DNA of 64,000 nucleotides from Mycolicibacterium sp. MU0053 (GTDB lineage: Bacteria > Actinomycetota > Actinomycetes > Mycobacteriales > Mycobacteriaceae): assembly GCF_963378095.1 (NCBI RefSeq), contig NZ_OY726397.1, positions 2,976,001 through 3,040,000 of the forward strand, written 5' to 3'. Both the position numbers and the translations under genes were made by a program. Positions 33,162-40,899 of the stretch are shown piece by piece; position 1 is the first letter of the stretch; each line of letters starts with the position of its first letter. The notes under the pieces are model-generated. The model saw nothing but the letters and a program-made list of their open reading frames with translations. It was not told where the DNA came from and made no database searches.

Positions 33162-35728
33162 GGCATCCGCCGGCGTTGGTCGGGGCCCCACAGGGGCTGC
33201 ATCCCACCCGGCAGCGAGAGCTGGGTGGCGGTGAGCACCGCGGTGAGCTCATCGAGGCCGGCCCGCACCTCATCGAGCAGGCCGCGCAGCCCGACGCGAA
33301 CGCCGTGCGCGTCGGATTGCTCGAGCTGTTCGGGGTCGGTGCGGCGCAGCCGGGTGTTGATGTCGTCGACCAGGCGTTCGGGACGCGTGGACCCGGAGGC
33401 GCCGGGCAGTACCCGCAGCTGGGTCCGCAGACAGTCGAGCTGATACACCAGCGAGCGCGGATTGTTCGCGTCGAACAGCAGCAGTTCGGCCACCGCGGCG
33501 ACGCTGACCTTGCCGAGGTTGCGGCGCCGGTAGATGACTGCGGATTCGCAGGCCACCAGCGTTGATTCGGTGATGGTCTGGGCCGCCTCCCGGCTGCGGG
33601 TGGTGGTCAGCGTGGCGCGCAGCAGCCCGGCCACGAGCTGCGCGCGCTCGATCCGTTTTCCGATGTCCATCGTGGTCCAGCCGACATCCCGGACCATCGA
33701 CTCGGCCGCGACCCCCGACAGCGCGAGCATGCCGCTCAGAGTCCGCGCGTGCGCGGTGGCCATCCGGGTGTCGGCCAGGCTCGGGATCTCCGGCGGGTCG
33801 CTGGACAACCGCAGCACCGCGCGGTCCACCGAGGCCAGGATCATCCAGGTGTCATGGGACAGCTGATCGCGCACGGCGCGGGCGGCGAACCCGAGGCGCT
33901 CGACGGACTGCGCCAGCGAGCCGGGCCGGTCCCGGTCTGCGGTGAGCGACCACAGCGTGGTGGGTGCGGTGGCGATCAGCTCCGCCTGGTCGCCACCGTC
34001 CGGCTCGGCTCCGGTGAGCTCGCCCAGCGCCGTCAGCAATACCGGCACACACGCGCTGGCCGCGCTGTGTTGGCGGTGCCGATACTCGTGATAGCGCTCC
34101 CGGGTCACGGTGAGCAGGCGGGCCATCAGCTCGGCGCGTTCGGCATAGCGGCCCGTCCAGAACAGATCCGACAGTGCCCGCGGCGAACTGACCGCGCCGG
34201 CACCGACCGCTCCGATCGGGACCGAGAGGTCCGCCGTCGGGCCGGCGATCGCCGGTTCGGTGCCCGACCGGGACGACGGCAGCACCCAGATGTCTTTGGC
34301 GGCATGGTTTTCGGGTCGATAGCCGACGGCGCCGGGCGCCGCCACGTAGCCGAGGCCGCCGATCATCGGGGCGTAGCCGTTGCGCTGCGAGACCGTGAAC
34401 AGGCGCATGCCCACGCTCGCCGACACCAGTGCGTTGGCGTCGCCGAGGGTCGGTGCGGACGAGAACTCGGGCGGCTCCTGCCCGATCCATTGCCACGGGG
34501 TCGCGGCGATGCGGGCCGCCAACCGCTCGCGCTGGGCGCCCGACAGCCCCGCACCGACGATGTCCGGACCGCCCAGCGCCGACCGGATCACCAGGGCGTC
34601 CAGGTTGGCCAGCAGGTGGCTGCGCTCGGTGTCGATGCCACCCCAGTAGGTGGGCACCGTCGGCAATTCCGGTGTCTCACCGAGCAATCGGTGGGCGAGT
34701 TCGGGCAGGAAGCGCAGCATCGCCGGGCTCTCCAGGATCCCGCTGCCCAGCGTGTTGACCACGGTCACCGCGCCGCGGCGCTGCGCCTCGACGAGCCCCA
34801 CCACCCCGAGGCGCGAGTCCGGGCGCAGATCCAGCGGATCGGAGTACGCGGCGTCGACCCGGCGCAGCACCACGTCGACGCGTTTGAGGGTGCCCAGCGA
34901 GCGCATCCACAGGGCGCCGTCGCGGACCACCAGATCGGCGCTCTCGACCAGCGGAAAGCCCAGTGTGGAGGCGAGATAGGCCTGATCGAAGGCGGTCTCG
35001 GAGTGAATGCCGGGCGTGAGCACCACGACGAGGGGGTCCTCGGCGGCCTCGGGCGCGGCCTCGATCAGCGACAGCCGCAGCGTCTGGGCGAACTGCGAGG
35101 TGGCCCGCGGGGCCAGCTGTTCGTAGAGTTCGGGGATCGCATGCGCCACCACGCGGCGGTCGGCCATGGCATAGCCCGCTCCCGAGGGCGCCTGGGCCCA
35201 GTCGGCGTTGACCACGAACCCGTCGCCCCCCCGCCTGCTGATATCGCAGCCGTGCAGGAACAGTTGGTGCCGGCCGGGCACCGCGAGGCCCCGCGCCGCG
35301 CGGAGGTAGCCGGGGTGGGCGAAGAGCAACGGCGCCGGCAGGACACCGCTGGACAGCGACTCCTGCGGCCCGTACAGATCGGTCAGCACCGCGTCGAGCA
35401 ACCGGGACCGCTGCACCAGGCCGGACTCGATCCGGTCCCAGTCCGACGGGGTGATCAGCAGCGGAATCGGATCGAGCTGCCAGGGCACCGGAACCCCGGA
35501 CAGGGTGTAGGTGATGCCGTCGTTGTCGACCAGCGTGCGCACCTCGTCGCGCAGTCGGCCGAGACCCCCACGACCGCGCCGACCGAGTGCCGCGGCGGTT
35601 TCGGACCAGGCCGGCCGGATGTTGCCGGCGGCGTCGACGAACTCGTCGTACCCGATCCCGGTGGCGCCTTCGGGTTCGAACAGCGCCGCCTGGGCCCGGG
35701 CGGCGCGGTACCCGTTCAGGACCGACAC
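33158..35728 (-). CDS. Circularly permuted ATP-grasp protein fused to alpha-E domain
   Basis: An 856-residue protein, Rv2567-like. The first ~520 residues are a circularly permuted ATP-grasp ligase (PIPLLITPSDWDRIESGLVQ, AVLTDLYGPQ, LPAPLLFAHPGYLRA, LFLHGCDISRRGGDGFVVNA, VVVLTPGIHSETAFDQAYLA, VVNTLGSGILESPAMLRFLP). The remainder is the all-helical alpha-E domain (LFWTGRYAERAELMARLLTV, WTTMDIGKRIERAQLVAGLL, LFDANNPRSLVYQLDCLRTQ). Comparative genomics (Iyer, Aravind and colleagues on ATP-grasp amidoligases) links this pair with transglutaminases as a predicted peptide-synthesis/modification system. I chose GTG 35728, which has GGGGAGG 5 nt upstream; other in-frame starts lie upstream. Confidence 0.9.
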   Translation of the reverse strand: MSVLNGYRAARAQAALFEPEGATGIGYDEFVDAAGNIRPAWSETAAALGRRGRGGLGRLRDEVRTLVDNDGITYTLSGVPVPWQLDPIPLLITPSDWDRIESGLVQRSRLLDAVLTDLYGPQESLSSGVLPAPLLFAHPGYLRAARGLAVPGRHQLFLHGCDISRRGGDGFVVNADWAQAPSGAGYAMADRRVVAHAIPELYEQLAPRATSQFAQTLRLSLIEAAPEAAEDPLVVVLTPGIHSETAFDQAYLASTLGFPLVESADLVVRDGALWMRSLGTLKRVDVVLRRVDAAYSDPLDLRPDSRLGVVGLVEAQRRGAVTVVNTLGSGILESPAMLRFLPELAHRLLGETPELPTVPTYWGGIDTERSHLLANLDALVIRSALGGPDIVGAGLSGAQRERLAARIAATPWQWIGQEPPEFSSAPTLGDANALVSASVGMRLFTVSQRNGYAPMIGGLGYVAAPGAVGYRPENHAAKDIWVLPSSRSGTEPAIAGPTADLSVPIGAVGAGAVSSPRALSDLFWTGRYAERAELMARLLTVTRERYHEYRHRQHSAASACVPVLLTALGELTGAEPDGGDQAELIATAPTTLWSLTADRDRPGSLAQSVERLGFAARAVRDQLSHDTWMILASVDRAVLRLSSDPPEIPSLADTRMATAHARTLSGMLALSGVAAESMVRDVGWTTMDIGKRIERAQLVAGLLRATLTTTRSREAAQTITESTLVACESAVIYRRRNLGKVSVAAVAELLLFDANNPRSLVYQLDCLRTQLRVLPGASGSTRPERLVDDINTRLRRTDPEQLEQSDAHGVRVGLRGLLDEVRAGLDELTAVLTATQLSLPGGMQPLWGPDQRRRMP

Positions 35729-35805
35729 CGTCACCTCCCCATCAGTTGGCACACCGGCTGCGCCACGACCATTCTCCACCGGTGCCCGTGGCGGCGCAGC
35801 GCCAG

Positions 35806-36270
35806 TCAGCGCTGCCGCACGACCAGCTCGGCGCCCGGCACGTGATGCCCCTTTTCACAACGCATTTGCGCCGTTGCCTCGGCCCCGCAGCCGTCGTGGG
35901 TCAACCGCAGCGGGGAATCGTCGGGCAGATGCCGGCGCCCCCATTCGAACAGTGCCCACACCACGGGCATGAAGTCGAGGCCGGACTGGGTCGGCACATA
36001 TTCGTCCCGGCTGCGCTGGCCCGGCTCCCGATAGGGCTGGCGCCGCAGCAGGCCCGCGTCGACAAGGTCGCTCAGCCGTGCCGAGGCGGCGGCCTTGGTG
36101 ATACCGACGCGGCGCCAGAAGTCGTCGAATCGGGTGGTGCCGTAGTACGCCTCGCGCATGATCAGCATCGCCGACTTGGTCCCCACCAGTGTCATCGCCT
36201 TCTCGATCGGACACCGGCCCACCGCGGACCAGGCGTCCCGCTCGGCGAGTGCCCCTTGCAGCATTCCCAC
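35806..36270 (-). CDS. HxlR-family winged-helix regulator
   Basis: 154 residues with the HxlR opening RCPIEKAMTLVGTKSAMLIM, carrying the family's conserved N-terminal Cys, and winged helix FDDFWRRVGITKAAASARLS plus DLVDAGLLRRQPYREPG. The C-terminal part adds a Cys/His-bearing segment (HDGCGAEATAQMRCEKGHH) that might bind metal or sense thiols. Starts with GTG 36270 (ATG 36264 is possible). It is divergent from the first thiolase, and a perfect palindrome lies in the shared promoter region, so it probably controls itself and that gene. Confidence 0.9.
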   Translation of the reverse strand: MGMLQGALAERDAWSAVGRCPIEKAMTLVGTKSAMLIMREAYYGTTRFDDFWRRVGITKAAASARLSDLVDAGLLRRQPYREPGQRSRDEYVPTQSGLDFMPVVWALFEWGRRHLPDDSPLRLTHDGCGAEATAQMRCEKGHHVPGAELVVRQR

Positions 36271-36303
36271 GGAATCAACCTCACCTCTGAGTTGTTATGA
36301 CTA

Positions 36304-36325
36304 TACCCAGGTTCTAACCTGGGTA
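36304..36325. promoter_or_regulatory. Palindromic operator between HxlR regulator and thiolase
   Basis: TACCCAGGTT-CT-AACCTGGGTA: perfect 10-bp arms with a 2-nt centre, located in the 94-bp divergent promoter region, 34 bp from the regulator start and 39 bp from the thiolase start. This is the expected kind of site for the neighbouring dimeric HxlR protein. It does not match the GGTAA-type motif of the TetR-linked sites downstream. Confidence 0.65.
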
Positions 36326-36364
36326 GATATCAGAATACTCAGCACACGGCCGGAGGAGACACAG

Positions 36365-37549
36365 ATGAGCGGCTACGCAGGACGAGACGCGGTGATCGTG
36401 GGCGCGGTACGCACCCCCATCGGTAAGGGCAAGGCCACCGGCGCACTGCACGACGTGCTGCCCGCGGACCTGCTCGCGCACAGCCTTCGCGAGGTGGTCG
36501 AGCGCACCGGCGTGGACCCCGCACTCGTCGACGATGTGATCGCCGGAGCGGTTACCCAGGTCGGCGATCAGGCGGTCAACATCGCCCGCAACGCCGTGCT
36601 CGGCGCCGGCTTCCCGGAATCCGTTCCCGGCACCACCGTGGATCGGCAGTGCGGAAGCTCACAACAGGCCCTGAGCTTTGCCGCCCACGGCGTGCTGGCC
36701 GGCGCCTACGACATCGTCATCGCCGCCGGCGTGGAATCGATGTCGCGGGTACCGATGGGCACCTCGGTGTTGCCGGGCAGCGATCCGTTCGGCCTGGGCT
36801 TCGCGCAGCGCTACTCCGAAGGCCTTGTGCCCCAGGGCATCAGCGCCGAACTCATCGCGGCCAAATGGAACTTGTCCCGCGCCCAGCTCGACGAATTCTC
36901 CGCCACGAGCCACGAAAAGGCGGCCCGCGCCACCACGGATGGGCGCTTCGAGAACGAACTGACCCCCATCGCCGGGCTGAGCACCGACGAACTCGTCCGG
37001 CCCGATATCTCGCTGCAGACCTTGGCCGGACTCAAATCCGCCTTCTACAACGAGGCGTACGCAACGCGGTTCCCCCAGATCAACTGGGAGATCACCGCGG
37101 GCAACTCGTCACCGCTGTCCGATGGCAGCGCGGCGGTCATGATCACCAGCGGCGACACCGCCCGGCGACTCGGACTGCGGCCACTGGCCCGCATCCACAC
37201 CAGCACCGTGGTGGGCTCCGATCCGCTCTACATGTTGACCGGCATCATCCCGGCGACCGAGAAGGTCCTGACCCGTGCGGGATTGACGCTGGCCGACATC
37301 GACCTGTTCGAGGTGAACGAGGCGTTTGCGCCGGTGGTGCTCAGCTGGGCGCTGGAGACCGGCGCGGACCTGTCCAAGACGAACGTCAACGGCGGGGCCA
37401 TCGCGCTGGGGCATCCACTCGGCGCCAGCGGGGCCCGCATCATGACCACGCTGGTCAACGCTTTGCAGCAGCGCGGTGGCCGGTACGGCTTGCAGACGAT
37501 GTGCGAGGCCGGCGGGATGGCCAACGCCACCATCATCGAGCGGTTGTAG
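36365..37549 (+). CDS. Acetyl-CoA acetyltransferase (thiolase)
   Basis: 394-residue degradative-type thiolase: last step of beta-oxidation, cleaving 3-ketoacyl-CoA with CoA. The nucleophilic Cys is in TTVDRQCGSSQQALSFAAHG (about 93), His in NVNGGAIALGHPLGASGARI, and the second Cys in MCEAGGMANATIIERL at the C-terminus. The start is ATG 36365 with GGAGGAG 7 nt upstream. It is divergent from the HxlR gene and heads the plus-strand catabolic cluster, but a separate promoter region (125 bp) follows it, so it may be its own transcription unit. Confidence 0.93.
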   Translation: MSGYAGRDAVIVGAVRTPIGKGKATGALHDVLPADLLAHSLREVVERTGVDPALVDDVIAGAVTQVGDQAVNIARNAVLGAGFPESVPGTTVDRQCGSSQQALSFAAHGVLAGAYDIVIAAGVESMSRVPMGTSVLPGSDPFGLGFAQRYSEGLVPQGISAELIAAKWNLSRAQLDEFSATSHEKAARATTDGRFENELTPIAGLSTDELVRPDISLQTLAGLKSAFYNEAYATRFPQINWEITAGNSSPLSDGSAAVMITSGDTARRLGLRPLARIHTSTVVGSDPLYMLTGIIPATEKVLTRAGLTLADIDLFEVNEAFAPVVLSWALETGADLSKTNVNGGAIALGHPLGASGARIMTTLVNALQQRGGRYGLQTMCEAGGMANATIIERL

Positions 37550-37617
37550 GTCTCTCGCATCGGCGGTGCCGCGAATCCGCGGGCCCGACAACAGCGCCCC
37601 GACCGCCCCTTCAATCT

Positions 37618-37631
37618 GAACCAGTTGGTAA
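37618..37631 (+). promoter_or_regulatory. Candidate TetR operator (site D)
   Basis: GAAC-CAGTTG-GTAA, continuing as GGTAAGGTTTT. It lies 49 bp before the second thiolase and directly after a possible -10 box CAATCT (37612-37617). It matches the motif found at the other candidate sites in this cluster (GGTAARGT core). The binding protein is inferred to be the TetR product encoded at 44372. Confidence 0.5.
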
Positions 37632-37679
37632 GGTTTTGATTCGACAAGGAGCAGCGGGTCGCGGGGCTGGAGGATGGCA

Positions 37680-38864
37680 ATGCGGGAAGCAGTGATTACG
37701 GGCGTGGGGATGACACGCTTTGGCAAACATCAAGACCGGAGCCTGGCCAGCCTTGCGGCGGAGGCGCTCGCCGAGGCACTCGCCGATGCCGACCTGCCGG
37801 ACGGCGCACCGCCGATCGGGATGGCGTATTTCAGCAACGTCTTGGCCGGAGTCCTGGTGGGCCAGGAATCCAATCGTGGCCAACACGCGCTGCGCGACAC
37901 CGCGCTACGCGGAGTCCCCCTGATCAATGTGGAGAACGCGTGCGCATCCGGCGCCACCGCGCTCAACCAGGCCTGGCTGTCGGTTGCCTCGGGACAGGTC
38001 GATGTCGCTGTGGCGGTCGGCGCGGAGAAGCTACACATCGCAGACAAGAGCAAGGCGCTCACCGCCCTGACGACCGCGCTGGATCAGGAACGGCTGGACG
38101 AAGTGAAGGCTGACCTGGGCAGCACCGGATCCGGATCCGTGTTCATGGATATCTATGCGCGCTTCGCGACCTGGTACATGGAGCGCACCGGAGCCACCCG
38201 CGAGGATTTCGCCCGAGTTGCCGTCAAGAATTCGCGGCATGGCGCCGCTAACCCCAAGGCGCAGTACGGCGGTCGGCTGACCCTTTCCGAGGTGCTCACC
38301 GGACGCCAGGTCAGCGGGCCCCTCACGGTGCCGATGTGCGCACCGATGAGCGATGGCGCGGCGGCGGTGGTGGTCACCAGTCGCGAGGTCGCGCAACGAT
38401 GCGCGACGGCCCCGGTTCGAATTCTGGCCAGCATCGTCGGGTCCGGCCGGCCGGGGGTCTACGGCGAGCTGGTTCCGGACGTCGCTCGGCGTGCCTTCGA
38501 CGCCGCCGGGATCGAGCCGGGCGACGTTGACGTCGTCGAATGCCACGATGCCGCCGCGCCGGCCGAGCTCATCGTCCTCGAGGAACTGGGCCTGTGCGCG
38601 CCCGGTGCAGCACTCGATCTGCTGCGCACCGGTCAGACGCGGATCGGCGGACGGCTGCCGGTGAATCCGAGCGGCGGACTGCAATCAAAAGGACACCCGC
38701 TGGGAGCCACCGGCCTGGCCCAACTCGTCGAGCTGACCGACCAACTCCGCGGTCGGGCCGGTGCGCGACAAGTCGCCGGCGCCCGACTCGCGCTGGCCGA
38801 GAATGCGGGCGGATACCTCGGCCCCGACGCGGCAGCGGCCACGGTGACGATCCTCGGCAGATAA
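37680..38864 (+). CDS. SCP-x-type thiolase / lipid-transfer protein family
   Basis: A 394-residue thiolase-fold protein of the sterol-carrier-protein-x thiolase group. The nucleophile is in NVENACASGATALNQAW, His in VVECHDAAAPAELIVLEELG, and the conserved [20 protein letters not shown] is present. The C-terminal catalytic motif reads LALAENAGGYLG instead of the usual Cys-Gly or His-Asn-x-Gly form, so the second catalytic residue differs. No DUF35 partner, needed by the aldolase-type members, is nearby. I prefer ATG 37680, with GGAGG 6 nt upstream, to the ATG two codons earlier. Confidence 0.85.
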   Translation: MREAVITGVGMTRFGKHQDRSLASLAAEALAEALADADLPDGAPPIGMAYFSNVLAGVLVGQESNRGQHALRDTALRGVPLINVENACASGATALNQAWLSVASGQVDVAVAVGAEKLHIADKSKALTALTTALDQERLDEVKADLGSTGSGSVFMDIYARFATWYMERTGATREDFARVAVKNSRHGAANPKAQYGGRLTLSEVLTGRQVSGPLTVPMCAPMSDGAAAVVVTSREVAQRCATAPVRILASIVGSGRPGVYGELVPDVARRAFDAAGIEPGDVDVVECHDAAAPAELIVLEELGLCAPGAALDLLRTGQTRIGGRLPVNPSGGLQSKGHPLGATGLAQLVELTDQLRGRAGARQVAGARLALAENAGGYLGPDAAAATVTILGR

Positions 38865-38916
38865 CCGGAAAGCCTCCGCCGCGCACGCCCGGCGCGATAA
38901 ACTACGCACTTTATTC

Positions 38917-38930
38917 TAACTAACCGGTAA
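38917..38930 (+). promoter_or_regulatory. Candidate TetR operator (site C)
   Basis: TAAC-TAACCG-GTAA, continuing as GGTAAGCTTTAA. It begins at the last base of a possible -10 box TATTCT (38912-38917) and ends 36 bp before the SDR start at 38967. Same motif and same position relative to the promoter as site D. The surrounding 50 bp are conspicuously AT-rich for this genome. Confidence 0.5.
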
Positions 38931-38966
38931 GCTTTAACCAGAGTTCGCTCAGGATGGGATGGGACA

Positions 38967-39728
38967 GTGGTCGGCCAACTCGCAGACAAGGTCGCGGTCG
39001 TGATGGGATCCGGCCGCGGCATCGGCGCAGCCATCGCACAACGCTTCTCGAACGAAGGCGCGACGGTCGTGATCGTCGATGTGTCCGACCGCGCCGCGAA
39101 GGCCTGCGCCGGCAGGATCGGCGCCTCGGCAATACCGATGCGCTGCGACGTTGCGAACGAGGACGACGTCGCGGCCACTCTCACCACCGCGGTCGCTCAC
39201 ACCGGCGGCCTCGACATCTTGGTCAACAACGCCGCGCTGGGCTCGGCGACGCCGATGGTTGAAACGACCCGCGCCGACTGGGACCGGGTGCTCGGAATCA
39301 CGCTGAACGGCACATTTCACACCATGAAACACGCCGTCCCGCATCTGCGGCGCCGGGGCGGCGGAGCCATTCTCAACATCTCGTCGATCGCCGGTCGGCA
39401 CGGCATGCCTTCGATGGCTGCCTACAGTGCGGCCAAAGCTGGAGTCGATGCGCTGACGCGCACCGCGGCCGTGGAATTGCGTGCCGACAACATCCGCGTC
39501 AACGCAATCGTACCCGGGATGATCCGGACGGCAGCCGCAGCCGCAGCCACCGGACCGCTGTCCACCGCGCTCGGCATGCCGGTCGAGGAATTCATCACCG
39601 ATCGCCAGCAACGGTGGGGTGAGCCCGACGAAGTCGCCGCGGTGGCAACACATCTCGCCGGAGGCGATGCGTCATTCACCACCGGAATGTTCTATCTGCT
39701 CGACAACGCTTCGTCGTTGATGCCCTAA
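38967..39728 (+). CDS. Short-chain dehydrogenase/reductase
   Basis: 253-residue classical SDR. Cofactor motif VAVVMGSGRGIGAAIA (9-24), with Asp in VVIVDVSDRAA favouring NAD; LDILVNNAALGSATPM; catalytic Ser-Tyr-Lys in LNISSIAGRHGMPSMAAYSA followed by AKAGVDALTR; and IRVNAIVPGMIRT. Probably oxidises a hydroxyacyl or alcohol intermediate. GTG start preceded by GGATGGGA. It is the first gene of a run continuing with the acyl-CoA dehydrogenase, 37 bp downstream. Confidence 0.88.
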   Translation: MVGQLADKVAVVMGSGRGIGAAIAQRFSNEGATVVIVDVSDRAAKACAGRIGASAIPMRCDVANEDDVAATLTTAVAHTGGLDILVNNAALGSATPMVETTRADWDRVLGITLNGTFHTMKHAVPHLRRRGGGAILNISSIAGRHGMPSMAAYSAAKAGVDALTRTAAVELRADNIRVNAIVPGMIRTAAAAAATGPLSTALGMPVEEFITDRQQRWGEPDEVAAVATHLAGGDASFTTGMFYLLDNASSLMP

Positions 39729-39765
39729 CCCAGGCGCCCGTCCCTACCCAGGAGGAACTATCACG

Positions 39766-40899
39766 ATGTCGACCACGGCCGACAACACTTTCGTCGAATC
39801 GGTACGAGCGTTCGCCCAGAAGGAGTGCGGCTCGCCAGAGCAGCGCAAGAAGCTGCGCGGCGACGGATCGCTCACCCACAACGCGGAACTGTACGCAAAG
39901 CTGGCCGATCTGGGCTGGATCGGCGCGTCGATACCGGTCGCGTACGGCGGAGGCGGCGGCAAGCCCAGCGATGCGTGTCGCCTCATCGAAGAAATGGCCT
40001 ACGGCCAGGCACCCCTGTTCGGCCTCGGGGTGAGCCTGGTCAGCTCGACCATGGTCGAACGCTTCGGAACCGAAGCACAGAAGATCGACATCCTGGGTGG
40101 CGTGTGCCGGGGCGAGGTGCTCGCCACCGCCATCAGTGAACCAGGCGCGGGCTCGGATCCCGGTTCGATGATCTGCCGCGCCGAGCGGCGGGGCGACTCT
40201 TACGTGATCAACGGGCAGAAGACCTGGATCTCATGTGCGCACATCGCCACTCGAATCCTGGTGATGTCCCGGACCGACAACAGCGGCGACAAGCACGACG
40301 GCATCACGATGTTCGATGTGCCGGCCGATGCGGCCGGACTGACCATCCGGACCATCCCGACGCTTGGCGGCGACGAGGTCAACGACGTGTTCTTCGATGA
40401 CGTCGTGGTGCCTGCCGACCGCGTGATCGGCACCGAAGGACGTGCCTGGCACCAAATCATGCGTGGTCTGAACACGGACCGGCTGATGTGCGGGGCGATG
40501 TTTCTCGGACAGGGCCGACGCACCTTCGAGGACTCCCTCGAATACCTGCGGCAGCGCGAGCAATTCGGACGACCCATCGGCAGCTTCCAAGCGTTGCGGC
40601 ACCGGATCGCCGACCTGGCGACGGAACTCGAATGCTGTCGGCTTCTCGTCGATGACCTGGCGCGGAAGTTGGACGACGACCCGGACCGATGCGTGCCGCG
40701 GGAAGCCTCGATGGTGAAGTTGAAGGTCACCGAAACGGCGAAACGCCTTGCCGTCGAGGGTATGCAGTTCCTGGGCGGCGCGGGATACACCCTCGAACAC
40801 GACATGGAGCGCCACTTGCGCGAAAGCATCATCGGCACGGTCTACGCCGGCACCAGCGAGGTTCAGCGCGAAATCATCGGAAGGTCGTACGGGCTGTGA
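39766..40899 (+). CDS. Acyl-CoA dehydrogenase
   Basis: 377-residue FAD-dependent dehydrogenase introducing the alpha-beta double bond. Family motifs: LADLGWIGASIPVAYGG, ATAISEPGAGSDPGSM, YVINGQKTWISCAHIAT, and GGAGYTLEHDMERHLRE before the C-terminal IGTVYAGTSEVQREIIG. The medium-chain catalytic Glu (YEGT) is Ala here, as in enzymes using the alternative position; that alternative (GLxxER in isovaleryl-CoA dehydrogenase) reads GLNTDRL, i.e. Asp. So the catalytic base is either Asp or unplaced. ATG with AGGAGGA 8 nt upstream. The stop overlaps the next start (GTGA). Confidence 0.9.
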   Translation: MSTTADNTFVESVRAFAQKECGSPEQRKKLRGDGSLTHNAELYAKLADLGWIGASIPVAYGGGGGKPSDACRLIEEMAYGQAPLFGLGVSLVSSTMVERFGTEAQKIDILGGVCRGEVLATAISEPGAGSDPGSMICRAERRGDSYVINGQKTWISCAHIATRILVMSRTDNSGDKHDGITMFDVPADAAGLTIRTIPTLGGDEVNDVFFDDVVVPADRVIGTEGRAWHQIMRGLNTDRLMCGAMFLGQGRRTFEDSLEYLRQREQFGRPIGSFQALRHRIADLATELECCRLLVDDLARKLDDDPDRCVPREASMVKLKVTETAKRLAVEGMQFLGGAGYTLEHDMERHLRESIIGTVYAGTSEVQREIIGRSYGL

